Assembly: GCA_002154345.1 (NCBI GenBank)
Contig: MUNB01000076.1
Coordinates: 1 to 42,036 of the forward strand
Reading direction: 5' to 3'
DNA: 42,036 nt
From: Streptomyces griseus
GTDB lineage: Bacteria > Actinomycetota > Actinomycetes > Streptomycetales > Streptomycetaceae
Part shown: positions 1 through 8,852 of the stretch, one piece after another
Numbering within the stretch: position 1 is the first letter of the stretch
How the letters are laid out: the number at the start of each line of letters is the position of its first letter
Program-made: the position numbers and the translations under genes
The notes under the pieces: generated by a model
The model's database searches: none
What the model was told of the DNA's origin: nothing
What the model saw: the letters and a program-made list of their open reading frames with translations, nothing else

Positions 1-661
1 GCTCACCGCGACCGCCGCCGCCACGGGCGACCACCCCGGTTTCCTCTCCCCGTCCGGCGTGGAGATCGCGTTCCTCCTCGTCGGCCTCGCCACCCTCGGC
101 GCAGCCGTCATCACGGTCACGACCAAGCAGCTGGTGCACGCCGCGCTCTGGCTCGTCGTCGCGCTCGGCGGACTGGCCGTCGAGTACCTCCTGCTCACCG
201 CGGAGTTCATCGCCTGGGTGCAGGTACTGATCTACGTCGGTTCCATCGTCGTCCTCCTCCTCTTCGGCCTGATGCTCACCCGGGCCCCCATCGGCCGCTC
301 CCCGGACGCCGATTCGGGCAACCGGTGGGTCGCGCTCGGGGTGGCCGCCGCCGCGGCGGCCGCTCTCGTCTGGGTCGTGGCCGACGCCTTCCGCACCACC
401 TGGATCGACCTCGACGGGCCGGCCCAGGGCTCCACCGAAGTCACCGGCGCCTTCCTGTTCCGGAACTGGGTCCTGCCCTTCGAGGCGCTCTCCGTCCTGC
501 TGCTCGCCGCCCTCGTCGGCGCGATCGTCCTGTCCCGCAAACGCGACACGGACACAGACACGGGAACGGACACGGGAACGGGAACGGGAACCACGCCCCG
601 CCCCGGCCCGTCCGGCACGCCGGGCACCACCGCCCGCCCCGGCAAGGGGGAGAAGCGCTGA
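1..661 (+). CDS. nuoJ: NADH-quinone oxidoreductase subunit J (5' end outside window)
   Basis: Membrane subunit of respiratory complex I, part of the proton-translocating arm. The frame is open from base 2 and reads [19 protein letters not shown] before the GTG at 59, so the gene probably starts just upstream of the window and the GTG is internal. Several hydrophobic segments are visible, including the family-typical stretch [20 protein letters not shown] and the segment after [18 protein letters not shown]. The C-terminal tail (from about base 540) is hydrophilic and made of D-T/G-T dipeptides from hexamer DNA repeats, which is unusual for NuoJ. The stop overlaps the nuoK ATG by one base, so the genes are co-transcribed. 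Gene order matches the second, partial nuo locus that Streptomyces carries near rpoB, in addition to its full 14-gene nuo operon. Family assignment is firm; the exact start is unknown. Confidence 0.93.
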   Translation, partial: LTATAAATGDHPGFLSPSGVEIAFLLVGLATLGAAVITVTTKQLVHAALWLVVALGGLAVEYLLLTAEFIAWVQVLIYVGSIVVLLLFGLMLTRAPIGRSPDADSGNRWVALGVAAAAAAALVWVVADAFRTTWIDLDGPAQGSTEVTGAFLFRNWVLPFEALSVLLLAALVGAIVLSRKRDTDTDTGTDTGTGTGTTPRPGPSGTPGTTARPGKGEKR

Positions 662-1107
662 TGCACCTCGCCTATCCCGCCGTACTCGCCGCCCTCCTCT
701 TCTGCATCGGCCTCTACGGCGTCCTCGCCCGCCGCAACGCGATCCTGGTCCTGATGTCCGTCGAGCTGATGCTCAACGCCGTCAACCTCAACCTCGTCGC
801 CTTCGACGTCTGGCTCCGCGACACCCTCCACTCCGGTCAGGCCCTCACGCTCTTCACCATCGCCATCGCCGCCGCCGAGATCGGCATCGGCCTCGCGATC
901 GTCCTGGCCGTCTACCGCAACCGGGGCACCTCCGACATCGACCGGCTCCGCGACACCGCCGAGACCGACGAGGCGGAGACGCTTCCCGACACGGCAGAGA
1001 CCGACACGGCAGAGACCGACACCGCGGAGACCCGCGACGCAGCGACGGCCCCCGGCCAGGTGGACGGGAAAACAGGAAAGACCAAGAAGGCAGAGGCCAC
1101 CACGTGA
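661..1107 (+). CDS. nuoK: NADH-quinone oxidoreductase subunit K with repeat tail
   Basis: Small three-helix membrane subunit of complex I that contributes conserved carboxylates to the proton path. ATG at 661 overlaps the nuoJ stop; the product is 148 residues, while NuoK is usually about 100. The core (residues 1-95) has the two expected membrane glutamates, E35 in [11 protein letters not shown] and E73 in [10 protein letters not shown]. The extra C-terminal 50 residues are hydrophilic, with four DTAET units (DNA repeats of 15 bp near 952-966 and 988-1032) and a Lys-rich end. The tail should lie on an aqueous face of the membrane; its role is unknown. The stop overlaps the nuoL GTG start by 4 bp. 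Confidence 0.94.
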   Translation: MHLAYPAVLAALLFCIGLYGVLARRNAILVLMSVELMLNAVNLNLVAFDVWLRDTLHSGQALTLFTIAIAAAEIGIGLAIVLAVYRNRGTSDIDRLRDTAETDEAETLPDTAETDTAETDTAETRDAATAPGQVDGKTGKTKKAEATT

Positions 1108-3104
1108 CCACCACGACCCTCGCCGCCCTCGTCCCCCTCCTCCCGTTCCTCGGCGCCCTCGCCGGGCTCGCCACCGGCCGCACCGCCCCCGGCTTCGTCC
1201 GGCCGCTGGCGATCCTCCCGACCCTCACCGCGGCCGTACTCGCCGTGCTCGTCGCCGTCCGCCAGGGCGGCGGCCGGGCCATCGACGCCGCGACCCAGCT
1301 CACGCCCACCGGCTCGGTCCCGATCGATCTGGCCCTGCACCTCGACGGCTTCGCCGTGCTGGTCGCCGTCCTCGTCACCGTCGTCGCCACCTGCGTACAG
1401 CTCTACTCCACGGCCTACCTCCGCGACGACGCCCGCTACCCTTCCTACGCCGCCCTCGTCTCCCTCTTCACCTCCGCGATGCTGCTGGTCGTCTACTCCG
1501 GCGACCTGATGGTGCTCCTGGTCGGCTGGGAGATCATGGGCATCTGCTCGTACTTCCTCGTCGGCCACTACTGGGAGACGCCCGAAGCCCGGGCTGCCTC
1601 CCTCAAGGCCTTCCTGGTCACCAAGCTCGGCGACGTCCCCTTCCTGATCGGGCTGTTCGCGCTCGCCGCCGACACCGGCAGCTTCCGGATCACCAAGATC
1701 CTCGCCGCCGTCGGCAACGGCGGACTCGACCACCCCACCCTCATCGCCCTGCTGCTCCTCGCGGGCGTCGCGGGCAAGTCGGCGCAGTTCCCCCTGCACA
1801 CCTGGCTGCCCGACGCGATGGCCGGCCCCACCCCCGTCTCCGCGCTCATCCACGCCGCGACGATGGTCGCCGCCGGCATCTACTTCGTGGCCCGCCTGCT
1901 GCCCGTCTTCGCCGCCTCCGGCGCGGCGCTCGTCGTCCTCGCCGTGATGGCCGCCGTCACGATGATCGGGTCCGGGCTCGCCGCCCTCGCCCAGGACGAC
2001 ATCAAGCGCGTCCTCGCCTACTCGACGATCGGTCAGCTCGGCTACATGTCGGGCGCCCTGGCCGTCGGCGACCGGGGCGCCGCCGTCTTCCACCTGATCT
2101 CGCACGGTGCGTTCAAAGCCGTCCTCTTCCTCGCCGCGGGCGTCGTCATCCACGCCGCCGGCACCAACTCACTGGCCGCCATGTCCCGGATGGGCGGCCT
2201 GGCCCGCCGTATCCCGGACGCCTACTGGACGATGACCGTCGCCCTCCTCGCGCTGGCCGCCATCCCGCCGTTCGCCGGCTTCTTCTCCAAGGAAGCCGTC
2301 CTCGTCGCCGCCGAGCACACCGCCCTCGGCGACCGGACCGTCGCCCCGGCCGCCGCCGGCTGGACGATCCTGATCGCCGGGCTCCTCGCCGCCGTCCTGA
2401 CCGCTGCCTACGCCGTACGCCTCTGGCTCCTCGCCTTCCGCGGCCGCGGGGCCGAAGTCCCCGACCACGGCAGGCAGCCCCTCGCCATGACCTCCGTCCT
2501 GTGGATCCTGGCCGTCCCCACCATCGGCTTCGGCCTCACCGTCGGCATGCTCGGCGACTGGTTCGACGGACACGCCCTCACGCCGTCGCTCACCACCGCC
2601 GTCCTCTCCACCGGCGTCGGCCTCGTCGGCGGCCTCGTCACCTACGGCGCGTGGCGGCACACCACCGCCCTCGCCGCCCGCACCCCCATCGGCGCCGTCG
2701 CCGCCCACCCCGGCGCCGAACCCGCCCTCGTCGAAGCCGAGGCCATGACGTCCCACACCGCCGTCTACGGCACCATCGCGGACGCCCCCGACCCGGCCGA
2801 CCCCGGCAGGCTCCTCCTCGGGCCCCTGCACCGCCACGCGGTCACCGGCTTCCACCTCGACGCCCTGTACACGGCGCTGTTCGTCCGGCCCGTCCAGGAA
2901 GCCGCCCGCCTCGTCCGCTTCCTGGACCGCGCGGTCATCGACACCTACGTCAACGGATCGGGCGCCGTCACACGCCTCCTCGGCACCGCCGTCCGCCGGG
3001 CCCAGACCGGCAACGTGCAGACCTACGTCAGCGCCCTGCTCGCCGGGTCACTCGTCCTGGCGATCGCCGCCGTCGTCTTCGCCAACGTCAACGCGGGGTC
3101 GTGA
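1104..3104 (+). CDS. nuoL: NADH-quinone oxidoreductase subunit L
   Basis: Largest antiporter-like subunit of complex I, at the distal end of the membrane arm, coupling quinone reduction to proton pumping. The 666-residue product is a little longer than usual. Family landmarks are present: the helix with glutamate E143 in [18 protein letters not shown]225 in [20 protein letters not shown]232, and H250 in [12 protein letters not shown], the residues that form the proton channel in characterised homologues. The C-terminal third contains the hydrophilic stretch and last helices expected for the long lateral helix of NuoL. The GTG start at 1104 overlaps nuoK by 4 bp and the stop overlaps the nuoM GTG by 4 bp, implying translational coupling. 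Confidence 0.96.
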   Translation: MTTTTLAALVPLLPFLGALAGLATGRTAPGFVRPLAILPTLTAAVLAVLVAVRQGGGRAIDAATQLTPTGSVPIDLALHLDGFAVLVAVLVTVVATCVQLYSTAYLRDDARYPSYAALVSLFTSAMLLVVYSGDLMVLLVGWEIMGICSYFLVGHYWETPEARAASLKAFLVTKLGDVPFLIGLFALAADTGSFRITKILAAVGNGGLDHPTLIALLLLAGVAGKSAQFPLHTWLPDAMAGPTPVSALIHAATMVAAGIYFVARLLPVFAASGAALVVLAVMAAVTMIGSGLAALAQDDIKRVLAYSTIGQLGYMSGALAVGDRGAAVFHLISHGAFKAVLFLAAGVVIHAAGTNSLAAMSRMGGLARRIPDAYWTMTVALLALAAIPPFAGFFSKEAVLVAAEHTALGDRTVAPAAAGWTILIAGLLAAVLTAAYAVRLWLLAFRGRGAEVPDHGRQPLAMTSVLWILAVPTIGFGLTVGMLGDWFDGHALTPSLTTAVLSTGVGLVGGLVTYGAWRHTTALAARTPIGAVAAHPGAEPALVEAEAMTSHTAVYGTIADAPDPADPGRLLLGPLHRHAVTGFHLDALYTALFVRPVQEAARLVRFLDRAVIDTYVNGSGAVTRLLGTAVRRAQTGNVQTYVSALLAGSLVLAIAAVVFANVNAGS

Positions 3105-4792
3105 CCGTGATCGATATCAGTGCGTCCGTGATGCAGTTCCTTCTGGCGTTCATCGTCGTCGCCCCGCTCCTCGGCGCCGTCGCGGCCCTGCTGCCCGCCC
3201 CGCCCGGGCTCAAGGGGAAGAACCCCGACCAGGCAGTGCTCCGCCACGGCGTGACCGTCACCGGCGCCGTCCTCGTCGCCGCGATCGTCCTGGCCGTCGG
3301 CTTCGACCACGACCACCCCGCCACGATGCAGGCGACCACCGACATCAGCTGGATCCCGGCGCTCGACGTCCGCATCCACCTCGGCATCGACGGCATCTCA
3401 CTCCCCCTCCTGCTCCTGACCGCGCTGCTGACCTTCCTCTGCGCGCTGTACAGCTACTTCAAGCTGCCCGCGGGCCCCTCACCGAAGGCCTTCGTCGCCC
3501 TCGTCCTCGTCCTGGAGTCCGGCACCCTCGCCACCTTCGCCGTCCTCGACCTGCTGCTCTTCTTCCTCGCCTTCGAGATGGTCCTCATCCCGATGTACTT
3601 CCTCATCGCCCGCTGGGGCGGCGGCCAACGGCAGGCGGCCGCCTGGAAGTTCATCCTCTACACGCTGCTCGGCTCGGTCGTCATGCTGCTCGGCCTGCTC
3701 CTCATCGGGCTGAAGAGCGGCACCTTCGACATGGTGGCACTCGCCACTGACAACGGCCGGGGCCTCACCACATCCGTGCAGGTCATCGCCGTCCTCGCGA
3801 TCGGTGTCGGCCTCGCCGTGAAGACCCCGATGTGGCCCCTGCACAGCTGGCTCCCCGACGCCCACACCGCCGCCCCCACCGTCGGATCCGTGCTCCTCGC
3901 GGGCGTCCTGCTGAAGATGGGAACGTACGGATTCGTCCGGATCCTGCTCCCCGCCGCCCCCGACGGCATGCGGACCTTCGCGCCCTACCTCGCCGCGTTC
4001 GCCGTCGTCGGCATCGTCTACGGATCCCTCGCCTGCCTGGCCCTGGCCCGTACCGGCGCCAAGGGCGACCTCAAGCGGCTCATCGCCTACTCGTCCGTCG
4101 GCCACATGGGCTTCGTCCTGCTCGGCATCGCCACCATGACCCCCACCGGAGTCAACGGCGCGCTCTTCGCCAACATCGCCCACGGCCTCATCACCGGCCT
4201 GCTGTTCTTCCTGGTCGGCGCCATCAAGGACCGCTACGGCACCGCCGACCTCGACACCCTCGCCGGAGCGACCGGGGCCGCCCTCTACGGCCGGGCCCCC
4301 CGCCTCGGCGCGCTGCTCGCCTTCGCCGCCATCGCCTCGCTCGGGCTGCCCGGACTCGCCGGATTCTGGGGCGAGATGCTCACCCTGTTCGGCGCGTACA
4401 GCCCCGCCGAAGGCCTCAGCCGGCCCGCGTTCCGCACCTTCATGGCCATCGGGGCGTTCGGCACCCTGCTCACCGCCGCGTACATGCTCATCGTCGTCCG
4501 GCGCGTCTGCATGGGCGAACACCCGCCCCACTCCCGGCTGTCGCCCGACGACCGGGCCCCGCGAACGGCCGACGGCCCCGAGCCGTCCGCAACTCCTGAC
4601 GGCTCCGAGCCGTCCGCAACCGCCGGAGCCCGGCCGGCCACCACCCCGCAGCTCGCCGACATCCGGACGTACGAAGCCGTCGCCTGGACCCCGCTCGCCG
4701 CGCTCACCGTCCTCGCCGGTCTCTGGCCCGCCGTCCTCCTCGGCCTCACCGACCCGGCCGTGCAGCAGCTCCTCGCAGGAGGCAAGTCGTGA
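3101..4792 (+). CDS. nuoM: NADH-quinone oxidoreductase subunit M
   Basis: Second antiporter-like proton-pumping subunit of complex I. The frame is open far upstream inside nuoL, but membrane-protein sequence begins only at [13 protein letters not shown], so GTG 3101, overlapping the nuoL stop as GTGA, is the sensible start (563 aa). GTG 3107 is an alternative. Key residues are visible: E159 in FLAFEMVLIPMYF, K241 in AVKTPMWPLHSWLPDAHTAAP, H248, and K272 in GVLLKMGTYGF. Between the last two helices a hydrophilic loop of about 50 residues carries a duplicated 9-residue unit (DGPEPSATP / DGSEPSATA) from a 27-bp direct repeat. The end overlaps nuoN by 4 bp. Confidence 0.95.
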   Translation: MTVIDISASVMQFLLAFIVVAPLLGAVAALLPAPPGLKGKNPDQAVLRHGVTVTGAVLVAAIVLAVGFDHDHPATMQATTDISWIPALDVRIHLGIDGISLPLLLLTALLTFLCALYSYFKLPAGPSPKAFVALVLVLESGTLATFAVLDLLLFFLAFEMVLIPMYFLIARWGGGQRQAAAWKFILYTLLGSVVMLLGLLLIGLKSGTFDMVALATDNGRGLTTSVQVIAVLAIGVGLAVKTPMWPLHSWLPDAHTAAPTVGSVLLAGVLLKMGTYGFVRILLPAAPDGMRTFAPYLAAFAVVGIVYGSLACLALARTGAKGDLKRLIAYSSVGHMGFVLLGIATMTPTGVNGALFANIAHGLITGLLFFLVGAIKDRYGTADLDTLAGATGAALYGRAPRLGALLAFAAIASLGLPGLAGFWGEMLTLFGAYSPAEGLSRPAFRTFMAIGAFGTLLTAAYMLIVVRRVCMGEHPPHSRLSPDDRAPRTADGPEPSATPDGSEPSATAGARPATTPQLADIRTYEAVAWTPLAALTVLAGLWPAVLLGLTDPAVQQLLAGGKS

Positions 4793-6375
4793 CCGCGGAC
4801 CTCGCCACCACCGCCGGAAGCCTCGTCGCGTACACCGCCGCGGCCGACGCCCCCAGCCTCGTCCAGTCCATCGACTGGCTCGCCATCGCGCCTCCCACCC
4901 TCACCGCGCTGGCCGCCCTGGTGGTCCTCGTCGCCGACCTGTTCCTGCCCGCGCACCGCAAGCGGCTCCTCGGCTACGGCACCCTCACCGCGCTCGCCGC
5001 CGCCCTGGCCCTGCTGCTCCCCCTGCGCGCCGGGGACCGGGCCACCTTCTGCGTCACCACCGGCACCCGGGCCTGCAGCTACACCGCCGACCACTTCACG
5101 CTCGTCATCCAGGCCCTCGTCCTCGGCGGCGCGTTCCTCATCGTCCTGCTCTCGCTCGACGACACCCGCAAACTGCCGGCGGGGGAGTACTGGTTCCTGC
5201 TCCTGGCCTCCGCCGCCGGGGCCGCCCTGCTGCCCGCCTCCCGCGACCTCGCCACGCTCGTCGTCGCCCTGGAAGTCGCCTCGCTGCCCGCGTTCGCCCT
5301 CGTCGGCATCAAACGCGGCGACCGGCGCTCCTCCGAGGCCGCGCTGAAGTTCTTCCTCTCCTCCGTCGTCGCCACCGCCGTCATGCTGCTCGGCGTCAGC
5401 TTCGTGTACGCGACCACCGGCACCCTGCACCTCACCGAGATCGCCGTCCGCCTCGACGACGTGTCCCCGGTGCTCGACACCCTCGCCAAGACCGGAGTCG
5501 CCCTCACCCTCGTCGGCTTCGCCTTCAAGACCGCCGCCGCGCCCTTCCACTTCTGGGTCCCCGACACCTACGTCGGCGCCCCCCTCCCGATCGCCGCCTA
5601 TCTCTCCGTCGTGGGGAAGGCCGTCGGGTTTTCGGGGCTCATCCTGGTGACCGTCATCGCGTTCCCCTCCTATGCCGACGTCTGGGGGCCCGCACTCGCC
5701 GTCCTGGCCGCGCTCACCATGACCGTCGGCAACGTCGCGGCACTCCGCCAGCGGGCCGACCGCGCCCGCAGCGCCGTCCGCCTCCTCGCCTGGTCCTCGG
5801 TCGCCCAGGCCGGCTACCTCCTGGTCCCGATCGCCGCCGCCGCGTACTCCAGCGACCAACAGATCGGCTCCACGGTCGCGTACGCCCTGATGTACGCCGT
5901 CGTGAACCTGGGCGCGTTCGCGGTCGCCGCCCTCGTCGCCCGTACGCACCCCGGCAATCGGCTCTCCGACTACCGGGGCCTGTACGCCACCCGGCCCCTC
6001 GCGGCCCTGGCGCTCGGCTTCTTCCTGCTCTGCCTGGCCGGACTGCCGCCCGGCATCATCGGGCTCTTCGCGAAGGTCACCGTTTTCTCCGCGGCGGTCG
6101 ACGCGGGCCTCGGGTGGCTCGCCGTCGTCATGGCCGTCAACGTGGTGATCGCTCTCTACTACTACCTTCAGTGGACCGCGATCCTCTTCCGTACGCCGGC
6201 CGGAGCCCCGGAAACGGCCGAGGAGGCCACCGGCGCCGCGGCGTCCGCCCCGTCGCGCCGATTCCGCGCCCCCGCCCCTCTCACCACGGCGATCGTCCTC
6301 ACCGCCGTCGCCGGAATCCTGCTCTCCGGGGTTCCGCAGACCGTCCTGCGCTTCGCCTCCGTGAACCTTTTCTGA
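4789..6375 (+). CDS. nuoN: NADH-quinone oxidoreductase subunit N
   Basis: Third antiporter-like subunit of complex I, nearest the quinone module among the three. GTG at 4789 overlaps the nuoM stop; 528 residues, about the usual size. The family pattern is clear: VVALEVASLPAFALVGI followed by SSEAALKFFLSSVVATAV, then GFAFKTAAAPFHFWVPDTY with the central lysine and histidine, and SVVGKAVGFSGLI. The segment before the last helix (about residues 465-490) is Ala/Pro-rich and poorly constrained. It ends the nuo operon: 116 bp follow before the next gene, with no strong terminator hairpin that I can see. Confidence 0.95.
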   Translation: MTADLATTAGSLVAYTAAADAPSLVQSIDWLAIAPPTLTALAALVVLVADLFLPAHRKRLLGYGTLTALAAALALLLPLRAGDRATFCVTTGTRACSYTADHFTLVIQALVLGGAFLIVLLSLDDTRKLPAGEYWFLLLASAAGAALLPASRDLATLVVALEVASLPAFALVGIKRGDRRSSEAALKFFLSSVVATAVMLLGVSFVYATTGTLHLTEIAVRLDDVSPVLDTLAKTGVALTLVGFAFKTAAAPFHFWVPDTYVGAPLPIAAYLSVVGKAVGFSGLILVTVIAFPSYADVWGPALAVLAALTMTVGNVAALRQRADRARSAVRLLAWSSVAQAGYLLVPIAAAAYSSDQQIGSTVAYALMYAVVNLGAFAVAALVARTHPGNRLSDYRGLYATRPLAALALGFFLLCLAGLPPGIIGLFAKVTVFSAAVDAGLGWLAVVMAVNVVIALYYYLQWTAILFRTPAGAPETAEEATGAAASAPSRRFRAPAPLTTAIVLTAVAGILLSGVPQTVLRFASVNLF

Positions 6376-6491
6376 GCCCTCCCGGGCCCGCAAGATCGGT
6401 TTGCCCACGGCCCCCGCCACAGGGCATGGTCTTGGCTGCGCACGTCACGTAATAGGCGTGGACGTGTCAAGGACAAGAGGGAGAGAGAGCA

Positions 6492-6950
6492 GTGCTGAAC
6501 GGGTTCAAGGACTTCATCCTGCGCGGGAACGTCATCTCCATGGCGATCGGTCTCGCGGTCGGGGCCGCGTTCACCGCCGTCGTCACGGGCTTCAGCAACG
6601 CCTTCATCACCCCGCTGATCGGCCTCGCCACCCGCGGCACCGGCGACTTCAGCAAGGCCTCCTACACGGTCGACGGAGTCAAGTTCCCCTACGGCCTCTT
6701 CGTCAGCGCCACCATCGCCTTCCTGATCACCGCAGCGGTCCTCTACTTCTGCGTCGTGGTCCCCATGGCCAAGGTGCAGGACCGCTTCGCCAAGGAAGAG
6801 GCCGTCGACATCAAGGCCGCCCTCCGCGACTGCCCGCGCTGCTTCAGCCAGATTCCCGCCGTCGCCTCCCGCTGCGGCCACTGCACCAGCGAGGTCGAGC
6901 CCGACCCCGAGGCGCTCTCCCTCGCCAAGCTCCCCGCGCAGCAGCACTGA
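6492..6950 (+). CDS. mscL: MscL-type large-conductance mechanosensitive channel with C-terminal Cys4 motif
   Basis: MscL homologues form pentameric pores in the cytoplasmic membrane that open under tension and release solutes on hypo-osmotic shock. The start of the protein, MLNGFKDFILRGNVISMAIG, matches the MscL N-terminal amphipathic helix and first membrane helix (residues about 14-40); the second helix lies about 70-95. A GAGGGAG ribosome site just upstream supports GTG 6492. Unlike E. coli MscL, the cytosolic tail carries four cysteines, C114-x2-C117-x10-C128-x2-C131 (CPRCF...CGHCT), which look like a zinc ribbon. It stands alone, 116 bp after nuoN and 257 bp before htpX. Family confidence is high; function of the Cys4 tail is inference. 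Confidence 0.88.
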   Translation: MLNGFKDFILRGNVISMAIGLAVGAAFTAVVTGFSNAFITPLIGLATRGTGDFSKASYTVDGVKFPYGLFVSATIAFLITAAVLYFCVVVPMAKVQDRFAKEEAVDIKAALRDCPRCFSQIPAVASRCGHCTSEVEPDPEALSLAKLPAQQH

Positions 6951-7140
6951 CCGCACGGCGGTACCGCACCTCCGCACCACCCCGCACCATCAGGACGGCC
7001 CGCCGCCACCCGTACGGCCCAGCGTCACTCCGTACGGGGCCGGGGGCCCGACCGGCGCGAACACGCGGCACAGCCCCCGCCCTCCGGCCGCACGCACAAG
7101 GGAACTAGGTCCTCTCGCCTGGCGTTGACCAGTACGGGAG

Positions 7141-7160
7141 GCTCCACTGGGGAGTGGAGC
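7141..7160. repeat. Perfect 8-bp inverted repeat upstream of htpX-like gene
   Basis: GCTCCACT-GGGG-AGTGGAGC forms a perfect 8-bp stem with a GGGG loop, 48 bp upstream of the chosen htpX GTG. A TTGACC hexamer lies just upstream (7125-7130) but no matching -10 is seen. It could be an operator or a 5' leader hairpin. It also contains the alternative GTG at 7154, which is why that start is less likely. Confidence 0.45.
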
Positions 7161-7207
7161 ACCACCATGCAAAGGGTTCCCCTGCTGCACCACTTGGAGG
7201 GCGTACC

Positions 7208-8071
7208 GTGCACCGCCGGCACAACGGGCTGAAGACCGCCGTACTCCTCGGGGGACTGTCCGCACTCATCATCGTCATCGGCAGCTTCTTCGGACGTACG
7301 GGACTGATCGTCGCGCTCCTGGTCGCCGTCGGCACCAACGCGTACGCGTACTGGAACAGCGACAAGCTCGCCCTGCGGGCCATGCGCGCCCGCCCCGTCA
7401 GCGAATTCGAGGCGCCGCAGCTCTACCGCACGGTCCGCGAGCTCTCCACGGCGGCCCGTCAGCCCATGCCGCGCCTCTACATCTCCCCGACGCAGGCGCC
7501 CAACGCGTTCGCCACCGGCCGCAATCCGCGCAACGCCGCCGTCTGCTGCACCGAGGGCATCCTCCAGATCCTCGACGAGCGCGAGCTGCGCGGCGTCCTC
7601 GGTCATGAGCTCAGCCATGTCTACAACCGGGACATCCTCATCTCGTCCGTCGCCGGAGCGCTCGCCTCCGTCGTGATGTTCCTGGTCAACTTCGCCTGGC
7701 TCATCCCGGTGGGCCGCTCCAACGACGACGAGGGGCCCGGTCTCCTCGGCATGCTCCTGATCATGATCCTGGGGCCGCTCGCCGCGTCCGTCATCCAGCT
7801 CGCCGTCAGCCGCTCCCGGGAGTACGAGGCCGACGCCTCCGGGGCCCAGCTCACCGGCGACCCACTGGCTCTCGCCAGTGCGCTGCGCAAGCTCGACGCC
7901 GGTACGAAACAGCTCCCGCTGCCGCCCGAGCCGAGGATCGAGACCGCGAGCCACATGATGATCGCGAATCCCTTCCGTCCCGGTCAGGGGATGGCGAAAA
8001 TGTTCTCCACCCACCCGCCGATGGCGGAGCGCATCGCCCGACTAGAACAGATGGCAGGTCATCGCCCGTGA
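7208..8071 (+). CDS. htpX: HtpX-like M48 family membrane metalloprotease
   Basis: M48 peptidases of the HtpX type are zinc proteases of the cytoplasmic membrane that cut damaged or misfolded membrane proteins. The zinc motif HELSH is at residues 133-137 ([14 protein letters not shown]) and the third ligand is in SREYEAD (E205). Two membrane segments lie at about 10-45 and two more at about 145-200. The chosen GTG 7208 has GGAGGG at 7196-7201 and gives 287 aa, the usual HtpX length; an in-frame GTG at 7154 would add 18 residues including EHHHAKGS and has no good ribosome site. The stop overlaps the next gene by 4 bp, so the peptidase and the YccF protein are translationally coupled. Confidence 0.92.
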   Translation: MHRRHNGLKTAVLLGGLSALIIVIGSFFGRTGLIVALLVAVGTNAYAYWNSDKLALRAMRARPVSEFEAPQLYRTVRELSTAARQPMPRLYISPTQAPNAFATGRNPRNAAVCCTEGILQILDERELRGVLGHELSHVYNRDILISSVAGALASVVMFLVNFAWLIPVGRSNDDEGPGLLGMLLIMILGPLAASVIQLAVSRSREYEADASGAQLTGDPLALASALRKLDAGTKQLPLPPEPRIETASHMMIANPFRPGQGMAKMFSTHPPMAERIARLEQMAGHRP

Positions 8072-8460
8072 AAACCATCCTGAACATCATCTGGCTGATC
8101 CTCTGCGGATTCTGGATGTTCCTCGGCTACTTGCTGGCGGGCGTCCTGCTCTGCATCACCATCATCGGCATCCCGTTCGGCGTGGCCGCCTTCCGGATCG
8201 GCGTCTACGCCCTCTGGCCGTTCGGCTACACCGTCGTCGACCGCCGGGACGCCGGCTCGCCCTCCTGCGTGGGCAACGTCCTCTGGCTGGTCCTCGCCGG
8301 ATGGTGGCTCGCCCTCGGCCACATCACCACCGGCATCGCGCTGTGCATCACGATCATCGGCATCCCCCTGGGCATCGCCAACTTCAAGCTGATCCCGGTC
8401 TCCCTCCTGCCCTTCGGCAAGGAGATCGTCCCCACGGACCAGCCCTTCGCCACCCGCTAG
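8068..8460 (+). CDS. YccF domain-containing inner membrane protein
   Basis: The 130-residue protein has two copies of the YccF-type motif, seen as [18 protein letters not shown] and [19 protein letters not shown], each preceded by a hydrophobic segment ([20 protein letters not shown] and [20 protein letters not shown]). The protein is therefore an internally duplicated small membrane protein. Biochemical function of the family is not established. GTG 8068 overlaps the htpX stop (GTGA), suggesting a joint role in membrane quality control or envelope stress, but that is inference from position only. Confidence 0.87.
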   Translation: MKTILNIIWLILCGFWMFLGYLLAGVLLCITIIGIPFGVAAFRIGVYALWPFGYTVVDRRDAGSPSCVGNVLWLVLAGWWLALGHITTGIALCITIIGIPLGIANFKLIPVSLLPFGKEIVPTDQPFATR

Positions 8461-8558
8461 TCCGCCGAGTCCGCCGATTCCGGCGAACGCGAGAGCAACC
8501 GAACACCTGCCCGCCGCGTCTTGGATTTCACGACGAAACAAGGGGTAGGTGCAGCGAC

Positions 8559-8831
8559 ATGGGCATCATCAGTTGGATCATTCTCGGCCTGCTCGCCGGA
8601 CTCATAGCCAAGATCCTCCTCCCGGGACGCGACCCGGGCGGCATCATCGGCACCACCCTCATCGGCATCGCCGGGGCCTTCGTCGGCGGCTGGCTCTCCA
8701 GCCAGTTCCTCGACCGCCCCATCAGCAACGACTTCTACGACACCGCGACCTGGATCGCCGCCATCGCCGGCTCCCTGGTCCTGCTGATCGCCTACCGGCT
8801 GCTGTTCGGCAACTCCCGCGACCGCCGCTGA
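8559..8831 (+). CDS. GlsB/YeaQ/YmgE family membrane protein
   Basis: A 90-residue protein with the typical start MGIISWIILGLLAGLIAKIL, the Gly-rich loop LPGRDPGGIIGTTLIGIAGAFVGGWL and a last hydrophobic segment near residues 62-82. The family (also named transglycosylase-associated protein) consists of small stress-linked membrane proteins without a proven activity. The upstream ribosome site is weak (AGGGG or TAGGTG between 8540 and 8551), but the family start fixes ATG 8559. It lies 98 bp after the YccF gene and converges on alkB 21 bp downstream. Confidence 0.88.
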   Translation: MGIISWIILGLLAGLIAKILLPGRDPGGIIGTTLIGIAGAFVGGWLSSQFLDRPISNDFYDTATWIAAIAGSLVLLIAYRLLFGNSRDRR

Positions 8832-8852
8832 CCGGGGGCGAGCCCCGCCTTC

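Noticed and set aside
59-61. GTG 59 as the start of nuoJ
   Set aside because: The frame continues upstream to the window edge with plausible NuoJ N-terminal residues, and no ribosome site precedes it.
4285-6420. 711-codon antisense frame across nuoM and nuoN
   Set aside because: Composition is almost only G, E, D, V and R, the usual shadow of GC-rich membrane genes, and it covers two firm genes.
6441-6466. CACGTC...GACGTG inverted repeat upstream of mscL as an operator
   Set aside because: Only 6-bp arms 14 bp apart in GC-rich DNA, too weak to call.
7154-7207. GTG 7154 as htpX start
   Set aside because: It sits inside a hairpin without a ribosome site, and GTG 7208 has GGAGGG and gives the usual 287 residues.
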